Shown here piece after piece: positions 61,485 to 64,000 of a DNA stretch of 64,000 nucleotides (position 1 is its first letter; every line of letters starts with the position of its first letter). Below the pieces are notes generated by a model. The model was given only the letters and a program-made list of their open reading frames with translations, was not told the origin of the DNA and ran no database searches. Source of the stretch: Amaranthus tricolor (Eukaryota; Streptophyta; Magnoliopsida; Caryophyllales; Amaranthaceae); assembly GCF_026212465.1 (NCBI RefSeq), contig NC_080058.1, positions 8,854,485 through 8,918,484 of the forward strand, written 5' to 3'. The translations under genes and the position numbers were made by a program.

Positions 61485-61935
61485 GTAGAGGTGTTCAATA
61501 AGACGGGTTGGACCGGGAGACAATTTCTTAACTGGTCGGGTTGGACCAGGTCATATTTTTATAGGGGAAGAATTACTAATGTAGTAGATGATTAATAATC
61601 TTTATCCTCGTACAGTAACACGTTTAGATCATTAATCTTACACACTTGATCATTTGAAATAGAGAATGTAATAGGCTAACAGTAGTTCGTTATCTTTGTC
61701 GGTCAATTACTCAATACAAAGGTAATATTTTAGATCATCTGAAGCTTGTTCATTTATTTCGTTCAACATGGCTAGAGGTGTAATAAAGTATGAAATCAAA
61801 GACTTTCCTAACCCGCTACTTTTCCAAATTGACCTAATCCATTAAAAGCTTAACCTTTTAAAAAAGTTGATGGGCTTGACCCTTTTAACATGGGCAAGTC
61901 ACGGGCTTTTAGCGGGTCCCCAGTTGTTAAGCACA
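61485..61935. mobile_element. Possible hAT-like repeat in the LOX intron
   Basis: AGAGGTGTTCAATAAGACGG at the left and AACTGGTCGGGTTGG ... GGGCTTTTAGCGGGTCC toward the right resemble the GGGGTGTTCAA-ended, GGGTC-rich repeats at 14057. No clean ends or duplication were found. Confidence 0.3.
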
Positions 61936-61984
61936 TCTAATTAGGACGAATCAAATAAGATTTTACTTGTTATTTCTTATAAAT

Positions 61985-62185
61985 AAACCGTCTTTTTGAG
62001 AGACATATCTCAAGTTCAACCCATTAAAGATTAATGTCTATCCTTAATGCTTACTTACTGTATCCTTAATGCTTCATTTAAGTACTTAAATGTTTACTTA
62101 TTCATTCTTAATGCCTACTTACAATATTTTAAAATATATAAGAGGCCGACCCAATTAGATATGGTAATAGACCGTCTCTCACAGG
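61985..62185. mobile_element. MITE with GAGAC ends, copy 2, in the LOX intron
   Basis: The ends AAACCGTCTTTTTGAGAGAC and AGACCGTCTCTCACAGG are related to the copy at 51290-51550, with the same internal TCCTTAATGCTTACTTACTG repeats. It lies between the two surviving LOX exons, close to the donor of the penultimate exon. Confidence 0.65.
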
Positions 62186-63025
62186 AATTTGCAAAAACAC
62201 AATCGATTGATGAATAGTAGTATTACCTCATCAGCAGAATGCCGAGATAAAAGCTCAATCAATGAGATCCCAAGCAAAGTTTGTAACTTGCTTGATATTG
62301 TCTTCAAGAACACACTATCAGGTTCTGTTTCTAGTTCTTCATACTCAGGGCTATCTGGCTCTGGCATCAACCTTCGACTTATAGTTGGGCGATGTGGGTG
62401 GTACCCTGCATAAGGGTACTGCCCGAAATTCACCGCAGCGTGAAGGGCAGAAGCCACCCAAATAATGGTGGTGCAAACTTCAATTAGCTCATTAATTGTC
62501 TTTACTTCCGGCCACCATTCTTCATCTTTCTTATCGCCATGACCTTCTTCTCGGATCTCTTTCCACCATGATTGTAGTTCAGTGTCGTTAGAGATTATAT
62601 CATCGGATTTGTAGTAAAATGAGCAGTAGTCTTTTACCCATGTCTTGATTGCTGACCAAATGTCTAGTGCATCTTTAGCATATGGGTAATCCTCTATTAG
62701 TAGTTTGTAACCGTAAGGGATTTCTGAGTCTTCTATTGCCATTCCCCTGATTTAAGAATGATAACATTTTACCGGATTAGGAATTATGAACGGGCGAAGT
62801 TATATGGGTCTGGGGAGGCCCGTCCACCTTTCCAAACACATGACTAAACTTCTACGATGTGCTAGATTGGACAGGGCTCTAAAAAAAAAAGTAAAATCGG
62901 CTTTGTTGGGACGGGCCATCTTAGCTCGCTCCAACAAGATCCGACTCGTTAATAATTTTTTCTTCAAAATATTTATTGAAAAAAGTATATTCTATTGAGT
63001 GAAATGCCTTACAATTCACTAATTC

Positions 63026-63270
63026 TTAAATGAGACGGTCTCACGATGAAACCATCTTTGTTCGGCTGGTTCAATATACATTTTTTGTCTTAAAATGATC
63101 ACTTATAACGTTAAAATGATCACTTATAATTTTAATATAATCACTTTTTATATTTTTAGAGTGATTACTCATAACTTTAAAACATTACTTATGATCTTAA
63201 AGTAATTAATTGAAGAAACGGGCTATTATATGAACCCATCTCATGGTGAGACGGTCTCATACAAGACGAG
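63026..63270. mobile_element. MITE with GAGACGGTCTCA ends
   Basis: TGAGACGGTCTCACGATG on the left mirrors CATGGTGAGACGGTCTCATA on the right. The interior repeats AAAATGATCACTTATAA. It is upstream of the surviving LOX exons and is the best copy of the family seen as a relic near OHP1. Confidence 0.75.
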
Positions 63271-63565
63271 TTGTTATAATTTAAATAGAAGCTTTTGTCA
63301 ATGTTAATCAAACTTTTGACTATTATAAATCTATAGTAATTTATCGTAATTCAAGGAAAAATTAACAATAAAGACCGTTTTAAGGTTCATATAGAGCCCA
63401 TTTTATTTATGTAAATAAAGGACCCGGTTAAAACTCGACCCATGTAAACAAACAATAATTTTTCAAATAGGCGTAATATTCTTGCTAGTGTATGGAATAG
63501 TTGGTCGGCCCTAATTCAAAATCTACTGTTTGGCCCCCCTAAATATCTACTATTTGGCCCCACAT

Positions 63566-64000
63566 TGTTGGCCCTTTTAGGTTTTGATGATGACTACACT
63601 TAATACAAACAACTGTATTTTAGAGATTGTGTGCAGGTCGATATCCAGTCTTGATAAAGATCGTTGATAGTACCTACGACTTGGTCTATGAACATTATAC
63701 ATGTCAAATATATCTAAGGAAGTTAGATAAGAAAGATCACTTAAGATGTCAAATGTAGACAAGAGGTCTACTGTTCCTAAGTTTGATAATCTGACAATAA
63801 TTGTTGATGGAGACATTGCCCTGTTCTCAAGACTCAGGTCTGGAAGAATCAATGTCAGCTGAAAATTTCTGATTTTTTAGTAGATGTATTGGTGAAATTA
63901 ATTTGTTGCATCATTAATTTACTAAGTTAGTTGGCAAAATATTTTATAACTACTCTTAAAATTAACCGGCACATTTTCTAAAAGATGGAGAAAACTTCTC
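63566..64000 (+). mobile_element. Possible LTR start running off the window
   Basis: TGTTGGCCCTTTTAGGTTTTGATGATGAC is the style of start seen in many plant LTRs (TGTTGG, then GTTTTGATGATGAC). No matching end or coding part is inside the window. The 91-codon minus-strand frame at 63577-63852 lies wholly in it and has no recognisable similarity. Confidence 0.4.

Larger units (their letters stand above)
55862..62746 (-). pseudogene. Lipoxygenase (9-LOX-like) 3' part, last exon split by a copia element
   Basis: Reading leftward, the penultimate exon is 62746-62227 (acceptor AG at 62748-62747, donor GTAATA). It encodes [20 protein letters not shown] through [13 protein letters not shown] and includes [11 protein letters not shown], whose His and Asn are iron ligands. 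The last exon starts at 61399. It runs for 31 bases, is then broken by the retrotransposon at 61368-56070, and resumes at 56064 to end with SISI and TGA at 55862. The C-terminal Ile is the last iron ligand. Leaving the insertion and one ATTCA copy aside, the last exon measures 234 bases and is in phase with the previous exon, so the gene was intact at this point before the insertion. No upstream LOX exons are visible up to the window edge. They may lie beyond it or have been lost. Activity of this allele is probably destroyed, because the insertion separates the last 70 or so codons. Confidence 0.88.

Noticed and set aside
62179..62226. Extension of the LOX frame past SADE into [11 protein letters not shown]
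   Set aside because: This is read-through of the intron. The GTAATA donor follows SADE, and the true continuation starts at 61399.
63577..63852. 91-codon minus-strand frame near the right end
   Set aside because: No similarity to LOX upstream exons or to any family I know. It lies inside a probable LTR.

Overview
This is a plant nuclear genome window: AT-rich, with intron-rich genes that have canonical GT-AG junctions, and dense in MITEs and LTR/non-LTR retroelements. The genes (plastid-targeted OHP1, the CBM-CBS fusion subunit of SnRK1, a plant CW zinc-finger protein and a plant lipoxygenase) mark it as a flowering plant, most likely a eudicot. The family cannot be fixed from the sequence alone.

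Layout. 1-2.6 kb: repeats, including a (TA)n tract trapped between inverted arms and a Stowaway-type MITE. 2.6-7.6 kb: a plus-strand, eight-exon gene for a short cullin-like protein (294 aa) that stops before the cullin homology/neddylation region. 7.8-15.9 kb: gene-free and crowded with foldback MITEs, some nested, plus tandem duplications. 16.5-27.4 kb: an eleven-exon plus-strand gene for a 1493-aa CW-type zinc-finger protein. 27.4-40.3 kb: gene-free, with Stowaway and Tourist-like MITEs, rearranged copia LTR pieces, a dead L1-type LINE on the minus strand, and a decayed copia gag-protease relic split by a MITE. 40.9-49.8 kb: a thirteen-exon plus-strand SNF4/KIN-beta-gamma gene. 52.6-55.4 kb: a three-exon OHP1 gene. 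55.9-62.7 kb: the last two exons of a minus-strand 9-lipoxygenase-like gene. Its last exon is split by a nearly intact, recent Ty1/copia element with matching target-site duplications. The right end holds more MITEs and what looks like the start of another LTR.

The genes are unrelated single loci and do not form a pathway cluster: ubiquitin-ligase scaffold relative, chromatin reader, energy-sensing kinase subunit, thylakoid one-helix protein, oxylipin enzyme. The most instructive structures are the copia insertion that breaks a lipoxygenase exon, the truncated cullin, the long hairpin upstream of the CW gene, and three copies of one hAT-like MITE family lying in introns of two of the genes. 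I saw no CRISPR, tRNA or rRNA gene and no gene-cluster-like new system. All exon models are my own splice reading and have no transcript support.
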